Source: Butyrivibrio proteoclasticus B316 (GTDB lineage: Bacteria; Bacillota; Clostridia; Lachnospirales; Lachnospiraceae). Taken from it: 64,000 nucleotides of DNA. The first letter of the stretch is position 1, and the number at the start of each line of letters is the position of its first letter. Shown here piece by piece: positions 42,704-52,433 of the stretch. The position numbers and the translations under genes were made by a program. The notes beneath the pieces were generated by a model. That model was not told the origin of the DNA. It saw nothing but the letters and a program-made list of their open reading frames with translations, and made no database searches. Where the stretch lies: assembly GCF_000145035.1 (NCBI RefSeq), contig NC_014387.1, positions 1,788,001 to 1,852,000 on the forward strand, read 5' to 3'.

Positions 42704-45397
42704 TTAGCTTTTCCACCTGTTCTTTAAGTCACTTTGTAATTTGTAAAGCGTATTTAAAGCATCCATTGGCGTCAGTGTCGTAATGTCGATCTCCTGAAGC
42801 CTCTTAAGTACATCTTCATCCGTCACGGTGTCAAATAAAGACATCTGATGGGTATCTACTTCATCGTAGTGTTTAACTTTAACCTTTTTATCATTTTTAT
42901 TTTCACGGGCAATGCTCTGAACTTTCTCAGTAATGTCATTGTCCGTAAGTTCTGTAACAATTTCCTTGGCTCTGTCAATTACCATATCAGGAACGCCGGC
43001 AAGCTTGGCAACCTGAATACCATAACTCTTATCAGCGCCGCCCTTGACTATCTTACGTAAAAAGACAATATCATCGCCATTTTCCTTAACAGCGATGCAG
43101 TAGTTATTGACATTATCCATCTTGCCTTCAAGCTCTGTAAGCTCATGATAATGAGTAGCAAACAAGGTCTTGGCCCCAAGAATCTTCCTGTTACTGATGT
43201 GCTCAGTAACAGCCCAGGCTATGGCAAGCCCATCATAAGTACTTGTTCCTCGGCCTATCTCATCAAGGATCAGGAGTGAATTTGGAGTAGCATTTCTAAG
43301 GATATTAGCAACCTCATTCATCTCAACCATGAAAGTGGACTGACCACTTCCAAGATCATCACTTGCACCAACTCTGGTAAATATTCTGTCAACAACGCAT
43401 ATATCAGCCTTGGAAGCAGGAACAAAGCTTCCTATCTGAGCCATGAGAACTATAAGTGCAGTCTGTCTCATATAGGTAGACTTACCAGCCATATTAGGCC
43501 CTGTGATAATTGAAATGCAGTGCTTTTTATTATCAAGATATGTATCATTCGATATGAACATATCAGAAGTATCAAGCATTCTCTCAACAACAGGATGTCT
43601 GCCTTCTTTGATATTTATAATTCCCTTTTCATTTATAGATGGCTTAACATAGTGATTTTTCTCAGCCACATAAGCAAGTGAAGCATAAACATCAAGAAGA
43701 GCTATAGCCTTGGCTGTAGTCTGTATTCTGTCAATTTCAAGAGCAATAGAGTCTCTGATCTTGCAGAACATCTCATATTCAAGATTATTAAGCTTATCCT
43801 GAGCATTTAAAATAGTGTCCTCAAGTTCCTTGAGTTCAGGAGTCGTATATCTCTCACAGTTAGTAAGAGTCTGCTTACGGATAAAGTATTCAGGCACTTT
43901 GTCCTTGAAGGAATTGGTAACCTCAAAGGAATAGCCAAAGACATTGCTGTATTTGATCCTGAGATTTTTAATTCCTGTTTTCTCTTTTTCGCTTTCTTCC
44001 ATCTCAGCAAGCCAGGTCTTACCGTTAGTGCCCGCTTCCCTGAAATGATCTATATCAGCATCAAAGCCTTCCTTGATGATACCGCTCTCTTTGATTGCAA
44101 GAGGCGGTTCCTCAACTATTGCCTGATCTATAAGTTCATATATATCTCTTAAGGCATCAAGATTATCCTCAAGTGCTGAAAGTTCTGCATCACTTTGAAC
44201 ATCTAAAAGAGCCGTCTTGATCGCGGGGATCATACTGATTGAATTTCTAAAAGCAAGAAGATCCCTTGGATTAGCAGTCTTATATATTATCTTGGACATA
44301 AGTCTTTCAAGATCATAAATCGGGCCAAGATACTCTCGTATCTCTTCTCTGCTGACTACATTCTTAACAAGACTTTCAACAGCGCTCTGTCTCTTTAAGA
44401 TTTCATTTCTGTCTATAAGCGGCTGCTCGATAAAGCTTCTAAGAGTTCTTGCCCCCATAGCTGTCTTGGTCTTATCAAGTACCCACAAAAGAGTACCTCT
44501 CTTTTGCTTGTCTCTCATAGTCTCTACAAGTTCAAGATTTCTTCTTGTAGAGCTGTCCAGAAGCATATATTTGCTGGCAAGATAAGGATATATGTGAGTA
44601 ATATTACCAACATCTGATTTCTGCATATCTATCAGATATTGTAAAAGAGCTCCTGCAGCAACTACTCCATTTGGAAAATCATCGACGCCAAGACCTATAA
44701 GAGAAGAAACTTTAAAATGCTTCATAAGAAGCTTTTTGCTGCTATCCTCATCAAAATATCTTGATTCAAGCTGATTAACAAATATCTGCATTCTGTCGCG
44801 AAGATCTTCCATATCAACCCCGCTTACAGAAAAAGATTCATTGCAAATAATCTCTGATGGCATATACTTGCCAATTTCATCAAGAGCTTCTCTGAGAGAA
44901 TCAACCTCTGTCAGGTAATAATCACCTGTAGTAACATCAGCTATTGAAATTCCAATATTATCAGGCGAATACAGAATACTCATGATGTAATTGTTCTTGG
45001 TTTCCTCAAGAGACTGCATATTGAGGTTAGTGCCGGGAGTAACTATCCTTGTTACTTCTCTCTTGACTATCCCTTTTGCAAGCTTAGGGTCCTCTGTCTG
45101 CTCACAGATGGCAACCTTATAGCCTCGTCCCACAAGCTTGGTCAGATAAGAATCCACGGCATGAAAAGGAACTCCGCACATAGGAGCCCTTTCCTCAAGG
45201 CCACAGGCCTTTCCTGTAAGTGTAAGTTCAAGCTCCTTGGATGCCACCTTGGCATCGTCAAAAAAGAGCTCATAGAAATCCCCTAATCTGTAAAAAAGGA
45301 TACAGTCCTTGTTTTCCTTTTTGGTCTGCAGATAATGCTGCATCATGGGTGATACTTTTTCTATATCAACCGTATCAAAAGTAGCGCTGCTCTCCAC
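42704..45397 (-). CDS. mutS: DNA mismatch repair protein MutS
   Basis: 897 residues. Mismatch-binding Phe-x-Glu is in RLGDFYELFFDDA near 42. The ATPase shows GPNMAGKSTYMRQTAL near 635, the signature ASDDLGSGQSTFMVEM and Walker B LLILDEIGRGTSTYDGL. The start is GTG at 45397 after GGGGAA; no closer ATG fits until inside the conserved domain. mutL follows at once, and miaB lies 35 bases upstream, the usual miaB-mutS-mutL-miaA order of Firmicutes. Confidence 0.96.
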   Translation of the reverse strand: MESSATFDTVDIEKVSPMMQHYLQTKKENKDCILFYRLGDFYELFFDDAKVASKELELTLTGKACGLEERAPMCGVPFHAVDSYLTKLVGRGYKVAICEQTEDPKLAKGIVKREVTRIVTPGTNLNMQSLEETKNNYIMSILYSPDNIGISIADVTTGDYYLTEVDSLREALDEIGKYMPSEIICNESFSVSGVDMEDLRDRMQIFVNQLESRYFDEDSSKKLLMKHFKVSSLIGLGVDDFPNGVVAAGALLQYLIDMQKSDVGNITHIYPYLASKYMLLDSSTRRNLELVETMRDKQKRGTLLWVLDKTKTAMGARTLRSFIEQPLIDRNEILKRQSAVESLVKNVVSREEIREYLGPIYDLERLMSKIIYKTANPRDLLAFRNSISMIPAIKTALLDVQSDAELSALEDNLDALRDIYELIDQAIVEEPPLAIKESGIIKEGFDADIDHFREAGTNGKTWLAEMEESEKEKTGIKNLRIKYSNVFGYSFEVTNSFKDKVPEYFIRKQTLTNCERYTTPELKELEDTILNAQDKLNNLEYEMFCKIRDSIALEIDRIQTTAKAIALLDVYASLAYVAEKNHYVKPSINEKGIINIKEGRHPVVERMLDTSDMFISNDTYLDNKKHCISIITGPNMAGKSTYMRQTALIVLMAQIGSFVPASKADICVVDRIFTRVGASDDLGSGQSTFMVEMNEVANILRNATPNSLLILDEIGRGTSTYDGLAIAWAVTEHISNRKILGAKTLFATHYHELTELEGKMDNVNNYCIAVKENGDDIVFLRKIVKGGADKSYGIQVAKLAGVPDMVIDRAKEIVTELTDNDITEKVQSIARENKNDKKVKVKHYDEVDTHQMSLFDTVTDEDVLKRLQEIDITTLTPMDALNTLYKLQSDLKNRWKS

Positions 45398-45432
45398 AAC
45401 AAAAATTCCCCTTGTAACTCAATTTATAATTA

Positions 45433-46887
45433 TCAGACTCTTTCCCCTGTAAAATAGAATCCGTGGCAATTAGCCAATTTAACATCTACCATTTCGCCAA
45501 TGAGTGATTCATCTCCCGGGAAATGGACAAGTGTATTATTACTAAGTCTTCCGGTAACAAGGCTGGAATCCTGTTCATTGACACTTTCAACAAGAACCTT
45601 CTCAGTAACTCCTGTAAGCTTCTCAGACTGCTTTCTGGCAGTCTCCTGAACGACCTTTAACAGTCTGTCAAAGTTCTCTTTAACTTCCTCTTCAGGAACC
45701 TGATCTGGGAACCCGGCAGCAGGAGTGCCTGTTCTCTTGGAATATATAAAGGTAAAGGCATTATCAAAAGAAGCCTTCTCAACTACATCTATTGTCTCGT
45801 CAACATCCGCAGGTGTTTCCCCCGGGAATCCTACGATGATGTCTGTTGTAATTGCAACATCAGGAAGTTTGGTCCTGATCTTATCTACAAGTGCAAGATA
45901 TGAATCCTTGGTATACTTCCTGTTCATGCGGCGAAGGATTTCTGTGCTGCCTGACTGAAGAGGTAGATGAATGTGTCTTGCAATCTTGGGATTTCTCTCA
46001 ATAACATCTAACAGTTCATCAGAAAAATCCTTGGGATGAGGAGTCATAAATCTGATTCTCTCAAGGCCTTCTACCTTGCAAACTTCTTCAAGAAGCTCAG
46101 GGAAGCTGATCTTATTAGGATCATCATCCTTAAAATCAAGGCCATAGGAATTAACATTCTGTCCCAGAAGCATAACTTCCTTAACTCCATCAGCCACAAG
46201 CTTCTCACACTCTCTGACTATATCTCTTGGAGATCTGCTCCTCTCACGTCCTCTTACATACGGAACGATGCAGTAAGTACAGAAATTATTGCATCCAAAC
46301 ATGATATTGACACCGGACTTAAAAGGATACTTACGAAGTACAGGAAGATCTTCAACAATCTTGTCTGTCTCTTTCCAGATATCAATTATCATTCTGTCAG
46401 ATTCAAGGCAAGTGCATAAAAGCTCAGCAAATTTATAGATGTTGTGTGTACCAAAAATAAGATCAACAAATCTATAGCTCTTTTTGATTTTCTCAATAAC
46501 AGTCTGTTCCTGCATCATGCATCCGCAAAGAGCAATCTTCATATGAGGATTTTTCTTTTTGAAATTACTGCAGGCACCAAGCCTTCCATAAACTCTCTGG
46601 TCTGCGTTATCTCTTACAGTACAGGTATTATATATTACAAAATCCGCATTCTCAGATTCAGATTCTTCATAACCCACAAGTCGCAGAATGGCAAGAAGCT
46701 TCTCAGAATCTCTCGCATTCATTTGGCAGCCAAAGGTTACAACACAGGCTGTAAGTTTTCTTCCAAGCTCTTTTTCCTTGTCGGAGACATAGTCTCTGGC
46801 CTTCTCAATAAACTCTAGCTGACGAAGACTCTCTGCATCTGTGATGTCATTTCTGTTACTATTTAATATATTTATTTCTTTATTCAT
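45433..46887 (-). CDS. miaB: tRNA-2-methylthio-N6-dimethylallyladenosine synthase
   Basis: Radical-SAM methylthiotransferase acting on the MiaA product. 484 residues. The N-terminal cluster Cys residues are in VVTFGCQMNARDSEK, YNTCTVRDNADQR and ALCGCMMQEQ; the radical SAM CxxxCxxC is in GCNNFCTYCIVPYVRGRERS near 195. A C-terminal TRAM domain follows (about 410-480). The ATG is at 46887, fifteen bases after pepT. Confidence 0.96.
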   Translation of the reverse strand: MNKEINILNSNRNDITDAESLRQLEFIEKARDYVSDKEKELGRKLTACVVTFGCQMNARDSEKLLAILRLVGYEESESENADFVIYNTCTVRDNADQRVYGRLGACSNFKKKNPHMKIALCGCMMQEQTVIEKIKKSYRFVDLIFGTHNIYKFAELLCTCLESDRMIIDIWKETDKIVEDLPVLRKYPFKSGVNIMFGCNNFCTYCIVPYVRGRERSRSPRDIVRECEKLVADGVKEVMLLGQNVNSYGLDFKDDDPNKISFPELLEEVCKVEGLERIRFMTPHPKDFSDELLDVIERNPKIARHIHLPLQSGSTEILRRMNRKYTKDSYLALVDKIRTKLPDVAITTDIIVGFPGETPADVDETIDVVEKASFDNAFTFIYSKRTGTPAAGFPDQVPEEEVKENFDRLLKVVQETARKQSEKLTGVTEKVLVESVNEQDSSLVTGRLSNNTLVHFPGDESLIGEMVDVKLANCHGFYFTGERV

Positions 46888-46902
46888 TACAAAAACTCTT
46901 TC

Positions 46903-48147
46903 TTAATAATCAATTCCATATGCATTAACAATTCCAAGAAGAATATCTACTACCTTCCTCATTTCCTGAATTGAAGCATATTCATACTTACCATGATAGT
47001 TATAACCGCCTGTGCAAAGGTTAGGACATGGAAGTCCCTTATATGACAGAGCAGCTCCATCAGTACCTCCCCTGATAGGAGAATCAATAGGTGTAATGCC
47101 AAGTTCGATCATAACCTTCTTAGCATTATCAACAAGATGCATATGAGGACGGATCTTGTCAATCATGTTGTAGTACTGATCATGTACCTCAACATCAACA
47201 GTTCCTTCTCCATACTTCTTGTTAAGGAAATCACCTGCAGCCATAAACAATTCTTTTTTCTTTGCAAAAAGCTTCTCGTCGTGGTCTCTGATGATATATG
47301 AGGCTGTTGCGCTCTCAGTTCCGCCTTTCACCTCTGTCAGATGGAAGAAGCCTTCTCTTTTCTCTGTATACATTGGATTCTGAAATGCCGGAAGAAGTGA
47401 ATGGAATTCATAGCACAAAAGAGCTGCATTGACCATTTTGTTCTTGGCATCTCCGGGATGAACGCTTCTGCCATGCACTGTAATATTACCTTCAGCAGCA
47501 TTAAAGTTTTCATATTCAAGTTCGCCAAGTTTACCGCCGTCTACAGTATAAGCGTATTTGGCTCCAAATTTATCAATATCAAAAAATGCCGTTCCTGCGC
47601 CAATCTCTTCATCAGGAGTAAAGGCTATCTTGATCTCGCCATGCTTGATATCAGGATTTATCAAAAGAGTTTCTGCCATAGTCATAATTTCAGAAACTCC
47701 TGCCTTATCATCTGCTCCAAGAAGAGTTGTACCATCTGTTACTATAAGATCCTCTCCAATGTGATTAGACAGTTCCGGGAAATCCTTAGGTGATAAAACA
47801 ACCTTCTCATCAGCATTAAGGACAATGTCCTTGCCATCGTAATTCTCTACAATTCTGGGGTTTACATCCTTGCCGCTCACTTCATCAGATGTATCCATAT
47901 GAGATACAAAACCGATAGCAGGTCTATCCTTGCCATCATCAAGATTAGAAGGAATGCTGGCGTAAACATAACAGTGTTCCTTATCATAATAAACGTCTGA
48001 AGCACCTATCTGTGTAAGCTCTTCTGCAAGAAGCTTTGCAAGATCATGCTGCTTCATAGTTGATGGAGAAGTGCCTGTTGTATCATCAGACTGAGTGTCT
48101 ATTTTCACATATCTGAGAAATTTTTCAATTACGTCTATTTTTGCCAT
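46903..48147 (-). CDS. pepT: Peptidase T (tripeptide aminopeptidase)
   Basis: Cytoplasmic zinc peptidase of the M20 family that removes N-terminal residues from tripeptides. 414 residues. Metal-binding motifs: GFVSHMDTSDEVSG near 78, LLGADDKAGVSEIM near 140, FTPDEEIGAGTAFFD near 172, and the late GGTDGAALSYKGLPCPNLCTGG. The gene overlaps the end of the debranching-like gene by 23 bases. Confidence 0.95.
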   Translation of the reverse strand: MAKIDVIEKFLRYVKIDTQSDDTTGTSPSTMKQHDLAKLLAEELTQIGASDVYYDKEHCYVYASIPSNLDDGKDRPAIGFVSHMDTSDEVSGKDVNPRIVENYDGKDIVLNADEKVVLSPKDFPELSNHIGEDLIVTDGTTLLGADDKAGVSEIMTMAETLLINPDIKHGEIKIAFTPDEEIGAGTAFFDIDKFGAKYAYTVDGGKLGELEYENFNAAEGNITVHGRSVHPGDAKNKMVNAALLCYEFHSLLPAFQNPMYTEKREGFFHLTEVKGGTESATASYIIRDHDEKLFAKKKELFMAAGDFLNKKYGEGTVDVEVHDQYYNMIDKIRPHMHLVDNAKKVMIELGITPIDSPIRGGTDGAALSYKGLPCPNLCTGGYNYHGKYEYASIQEMRKVVDILLGIVNAYGIDY

Positions 48148-50101
48148 TTTTCTTACTCCCTGTTTCTTTTCTCTTTTTATAATCAGGGTCGGTCTCGCTT
48201 ATATAAATGCGGACGCTCCTGTCTCCTAATATATTAAAATCAGAATTTTGGGAAGAAAGCTTAACTCCCTCATATACTCCAGTATCTGATAAAAGGCTCC
48301 ATCTAAGCCCTTCAGGTAACTTGGGAAGTGCAAATTCTGTTCTGTTCCAATGCATGTTGTAGCACACATAGATAAAAGGCTTATCAGAATCGTTACTCTT
48401 CTCATATAAGCCGCAATACAACATTCCCAGTACATGACTGTAACCTGAAAGATCAGGTCTCCAGGCTTCCTTTCCATGGCATGACATATCAGGATAACCG
48501 CAGGAAATATAATCCATAAGTCTGAAAGGTCTTCTGTTATGTAAGAAATCATTTGAAAAGCGAAGATCGATCAAAAATCTCACATAATCGTAAAAATCCT
48601 TATTCTTATCAAGAGCTTTCCAGTCGACCCATCCGATCTCATTATCCTGGCAATACGGATTATTGTTGCCTGCCTGGGAATTACCGAATTCTTCTCCTCC
48701 AAAAATCATTGGTGTTCCCTGTGCCATGAATAACATAGTCATAATGTTCTTCATCTGCTTTTTGCGCAGCTCCAGAATATTATGCTTTCTGGTACGGCCT
48801 TCAATTCCGCAATTCCAGCTAAGATTATTGTCTATTCCGTCCTTGTTATTCTCGCCGTTTTCCTCATTATGCTTGTGCTCATAAGCAACAAGATCAGCAA
48901 GTCTGAAACCTTCATAGTCACACACGTAATTGATAATGCCGTTATTGTTATCATTACTGATCATAACCTTCAAAAAGTCATTAACAGTATTATCATCGCT
49001 CTTTAAAAAGCGTCTTGTGGCATACATAAAGGAATTATTATATATCGCAAGAACCCTGTCATTAGGCGCTTCAGTCCCGTATATATCCCCGGTATCAAAC
49101 CAGTCATACCATATCTTGGCATCTGTAAACAGAGGCTCCTTGACTATCTGTCTTATAGGAACTCTTACACCCTTTAAATGAAAACCATCAACATGATAAG
49201 TGCATCTCCAGAATCTCAAAGCATCTATGATAAGAGATTCATTCTCATTTTCATCAAAATAGAACTGCATAATAACTTCAATACCATTCTTATGAAGAAT
49301 CTTGATGAAATTCTTAAATTCGTTTTCTGCGTCAAACGGACATTCGCAGAATGATGTTCTGGGTGCGAAATAAAAACCTTTTTTATACCCCCAGAAATTT
49401 ATCTTTTTGGAGATATCTTTTTCATTTAAAAGGCTTCCATCCTTGGAATATACAACCTTATTGCCTTTTCCTGATACTTTTTTTACAGGATTTTCAACTT
49501 CATTCATCTCATAGGCAGGCATAAGTTCAAGTGTAGTAACACCAAGTTCCTTAAGGTACGAAAGCTTATCTATGATTCCTCCAAAAGTACCTCTTCTTGC
49601 AGATGCAACGCCGCTAGATGAACTCTTAGTATATCCCCTGACATTTAGCAGATATACAAAGCTGTTCTCATAAGGAACAAGAGGATTTACATCCCCTTCC
49701 CAGTCAAAACATGATGCAGAATGTGATTGAAGGGATTTATTATCGAGTTTAGCTCTGATCTCATTGTCAGGAACATCTTCGCCAAACTTCTCAAGGCCAA
49801 TAACATGCCTTGCATATGGATCGCAAAAATAAGCATCATCAGCGTAATAATTGTAGGAATCGTACTCATCTATGTTCTTAATTCCTCTTATTCTTGCAGA
49901 ATAAATAGTTCCCCTCTTAAGAGATTTAGAAAAAGAAATGCTCAGGCTGTCCATAATCCTGGCGCCGTCAGATTTATACAGCGTTATACCGCATTTCTTG
50001 TTATCAGTGAAAATTGCACGGACAACAAGGCTCTTATCATAATCAATATAACAGCCAAGAGGATATGGCTTCTCATTACAGATTTCAAACTTCCCGCTCA
50101 T
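48125..50101 (-). CDS. Isoamylase/GlgX-like GH13 protein with catalytic residues replaced
   Basis: 658 residues with an N-terminal beta-sandwich (about 1-135) and an alpha-amylase barrel clearly related to glycogen debranching enzymes (GTFGGIIDKLSYLKELGVTT; LADLVAYEHKHNEENGEN; MIFGGEEFGNSQAGNNN; YCQDNEIGWVDW). The active site is lost: the nucleophile in the DGFRxD motif is Lys310 (DGFHLKG), the acid/base Glu of the EPWD motif is Asp333 (KIWYDWFD), the HD of region IV is Tyr396-Glu397 (CDYEGF), and region I DVVYNH is QFYFDE. It may bind glycogen without cleaving it. GGGAG precedes ATG 50101. Co-transcribed with pepT. Confidence 0.85.
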   Translation of the reverse strand: MSGKFEICNEKPYPLGCYIDYDKSLVVRAIFTDNKKCGITLYKSDGARIMDSLSISFSKSLKRGTIYSARIRGIKNIDEYDSYNYYADDAYFCDPYARHVIGLEKFGEDVPDNEIRAKLDNKSLQSHSASCFDWEGDVNPLVPYENSFVYLLNVRGYTKSSSSGVASARRGTFGGIIDKLSYLKELGVTTLELMPAYEMNEVENPVKKVSGKGNKVVYSKDGSLLNEKDISKKINFWGYKKGFYFAPRTSFCECPFDAENEFKNFIKILHKNGIEVIMQFYFDENENESLIIDALRFWRCTYHVDGFHLKGVRVPIRQIVKEPLFTDAKIWYDWFDTGDIYGTEAPNDRVLAIYNNSFMYATRRFLKSDDNTVNDFLKVMISNDNNNGIINYVCDYEGFRLADLVAYEHKHNEENGENNKDGIDNNLSWNCGIEGRTRKHNILELRKKQMKNIMTMLFMAQGTPMIFGGEEFGNSQAGNNNPYCQDNEIGWVDWKALDKNKDFYDYVRFLIDLRFSNDFLHNRRPFRLMDYISCGYPDMSCHGKEAWRPDLSGYSHVLGMLYCGLYEKSNDSDKPFIYVCYNMHWNRTEFALPKLPEGLRWSLLSDTGVYEGVKLSSQNSDFNILGDRSVRIYISETDPDYKKRKETGSKKNGKNRRN

Positions 50102-50173
50102 TTCTCATACTCCCAATCTTTCACATATGCCGTAATATTTTACCACAAAAAAGCTTTATATGCTAATAAACTA

Positions 50174-50182
50174 TGCTATAAT
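50174..50182 (+). promoter_or_regulatory. Extended -10 promoter of the DUF1292 gene
   Basis: TGCTATAAT, an extended -10 element, 42 bases before the ATG at 50224. The -35 region is weak, which is usual for this class. Confidence 0.55.
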
Positions 50183-50223
50183 CGACATATACAGGAACAT
50201 ATTCCCGATAGGAGGCTTATAAT

Positions 50224-50586
50224 ATGGAATTTTCCAAGGTTGCAACCGAAATGAACACCAGAATAGAGAACGGTGAACAGGAAACAGTTGAAATCGAGCT
50301 TGATCATGGAGAAATCGTCAACTGCGCCATTATGATCGTGCTTACTGTTAATGATAAAGATTACATAGTTCTTTTACCTCTTGATAAAAATGGTCAAAAC
50401 CATGATGGAAACGTATGGTTCTATGAATTTATCTGGGATGGATCTGATAAGGAGCCTGAACTTGGCTATATCAGCGATGATGCTGAGTATGAGGCTGTAT
50501 CAGAGGCTTTTGATCTTTATCTTGATGATGTTGAGTTCGATGAGCTTGTAGAACTTCCCGAAGAAGGACTTGATGGTGAAGAATGA
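50224..50586 (+). CDS. DUF1292 family protein
   Basis: 120 residues, very acidic. The core (GEIVNCAIMIVLTVNDKDYIVLLPLD) fits the DUF1292/YrzB family of small firmicute proteins with unknown role. TAGGAGG precedes the ATG. The last 70 bases overlap the 3' end of the helicase gene read on the other strand, so the acidic tail [15 protein letters not shown] is coded opposite the helicase's Ser-rich tail. Confidence 0.88.
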   Translation: MEFSKVATEMNTRIENGEQETVEIELDHGEIVNCAIMIVLTVNDKDYIVLLPLDKNGQNHDGNVWFYEFIWDGSDKEPELGYISDDAEYEAVSEAFDLYLDDVEFDELVELPEEGLDGEE

Positions 50587-52433
50587 TCACCCTCCCATAA
50601 ATGTCTGATAGGTCTTAGAAACCTTGTGGGCATCATTGGATTTTCTTTATTTCCGGTCAGATAAGACATTATGAGCGCTGATTTTGCCCTGGTCATACCG
50701 ACATAGAGCATTCGGCGCTCTTCTTCTATCTGCTCATTTGTTACACAGCTTCTGCTGGGGATTATGCCTTCGTTAAGTCCGGGCAGCCACACGATGTCAA
50801 ATTCGAGCCCCTTTGAACCGTGCATAGTCATTAGTTTTACGCATTTCCCTTTATTTCCCGATTTAGCTTTTTTCTCACCAATACTGTTTTCCCTGATTTT
50901 ATCAAGTTCCTTTAGAAACGTCTTATTATCCGCAATTTTCACAGAAAGCTCAGATAATTCGTCCAAAGCAGCCATATCTTTAGGAAACATCTTATCTATC
51001 CCAACTTCTTTTCTAAGAAACCTGATAGAAAGAGAGGGCCTCATATGTCCAAGCATATTTAATTGCCTGAAAAGCTTCTCAATTTCTTTTATTCTGTCGT
51101 AATTCCCCCTGTAATACTTAATGAGATCCGCCTCACATAAAGTGTCATTTGAAAGGGCGTTCCTGCTAATGTATCTGTTAGGATTATTCATTATCTTCAG
51201 GAAATATTCTCTCTTCTTTCCCTCATACACAAATTTGAGGTAATTCTCGCAAAGCCTGACACCCTGAGCTTCAACAAAAGAAACTGCGTGATCATCAAGG
51301 TTTGTTGGTATTCCGTACTGCTTGCACAGGTCCGCAAGAGCCAAGGCTTCAGAATTTGTCCTGAATATAAATGCTATAGAATCAAGTTTGTCCATGTTAT
51401 CAGACAAAAATCTTATTATAGCTGCGCTTTGCTGCCTTTTATCAATGTATCTTCTGGGATAAACAAATCCGTCAGGGCTTCCTTCATTAGGCATTAAAGC
51501 CTTATTTAATCTGATCTTATTATCTTTAATCAACATATTCGATGCGTATAATATTCTTTTTGCGCATCTATAATTCACATTGAGATTAATAATCTTTGGA
51601 TCGAGCCCCTCAAATTCTGCTGTAAACTTCTGCATTATCCCGGGATCTGATCCTCTAAAGCCATATATAGACTGATCATCATCTCCAACAACAAAAAGAT
51701 TATTAGTAGCACACAACAATCTTACAACTTTGTACTGCATAAGATTTATATCCTGATATTCATCAATCAGAACATACTCAAATCTTCTGCTCCAGGTATC
51801 AAGTAATCTCTTATCTCTTTTTAGAAGTTCATAGCATTTCAGGATCATATCATCAAAATCAACCATGCCAAATTCCGTCAAAAGGGAATTATATTCTCTG
51901 AATATTTCTTCGAAATAATTGGAAAAAGGTATATTTTGGAGGTGCTCCCCCGCCTTTGCTCCTGTGTTTTTAATTCTCGAAATTTCGGATATGATATCCC
52001 CTATCATTTCTATGGCATCAAGACTTTCCTGTTTATCTATATTATGAATTGAAGAAAGCTTTAATATGATGTCCTTGACAAATCGGTACTTATCTTTCTC
52101 ACTTGCTATTTTAAATTTATTAGATGGATTCGATTGACGAATTATCTGATAAAAAACAGAATGAAATGTGCCAAAACACACTTCAGGATAAAGAGAATCA
52201 GTGATCTTATAGAATCTGTGCTGCATTTCAATAGCTGCAGCTTTAGTAAAAGTAATGACTAAAACTGATGAAGGATCTACTGAACATTCTTCAATCAAAT
52301 GTCTTAGTCTTTCAACTATAACAAAAGTTTTGCCGCTCCCTGGCCCTGCAAGTACCATTGCAGGGCCATCTTTATGGAGTATAGCCTCCATTTGAGCGGC
52401 ATTACCTTTTATATTATTTCTCAAGAAGTGCAA
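50517..52433 (-). CDS. UvrD/PcrA-like superfamily 1 DNA helicase
   Basis: 638 residues, shorter than PcrA (about 720-770). Motifs: [17 protein letters not shown] near 29, Ia [25 protein letters not shown] near 220, [70 protein letters not shown]. It keeps all helicase motifs but has reduced 1B/2B inserts. Its Ser-rich tail (about the last 25 residues) lies opposite the end of the DUF1292 gene. The start is unclear: TTG at 52433 or 52424, both inside the gltX end; the region [13 protein letters not shown] must be included. Confidence 0.9.
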   Translation of the reverse strand: MHFLRNNIKGNAAQMEAILHKDGPAMVLAGPGSGKTFVIVERLRHLIEECSVDPSSVLVITFTKAAAIEMQHRFYKITDSLYPEVCFGTFHSVFYQIIRQSNPSNKFKIASEKDKYRFVKDIILKLSSIHNIDKQESLDAIEMIGDIISEISRIKNTGAKAGEHLQNIPFSNYFEEIFREYNSLLTEFGMVDFDDMILKCYELLKRDKRLLDTWSRRFEYVLIDEYQDINLMQYKVVRLLCATNNLFVVGDDDQSIYGFRGSDPGIMQKFTAEFEGLDPKIINLNVNYRCAKRILYASNMLIKDNKIRLNKALMPNEGSPDGFVYPRRYIDKRQQSAAIIRFLSDNMDKLDSIAFIFRTNSEALALADLCKQYGIPTNLDDHAVSFVEAQGVRLCENYLKFVYEGKKREYFLKIMNNPNRYISRNALSNDTLCEADLIKYYRGNYDRIKEIEKLFRQLNMLGHMRPSLSIRFLRKEVGIDKMFPKDMAALDELSELSVKIADNKTFLKELDKIRENSIGEKKAKSGNKGKCVKLMTMHGSKGLEFDIVWLPGLNEGIIPSRSCVTNEQIEEERRMLYVGMTRAKSALIMSYLTGNKENPMMPTRFLRPIRHLWEGDHSSPSSPSSGSSTSSSNSTSSR

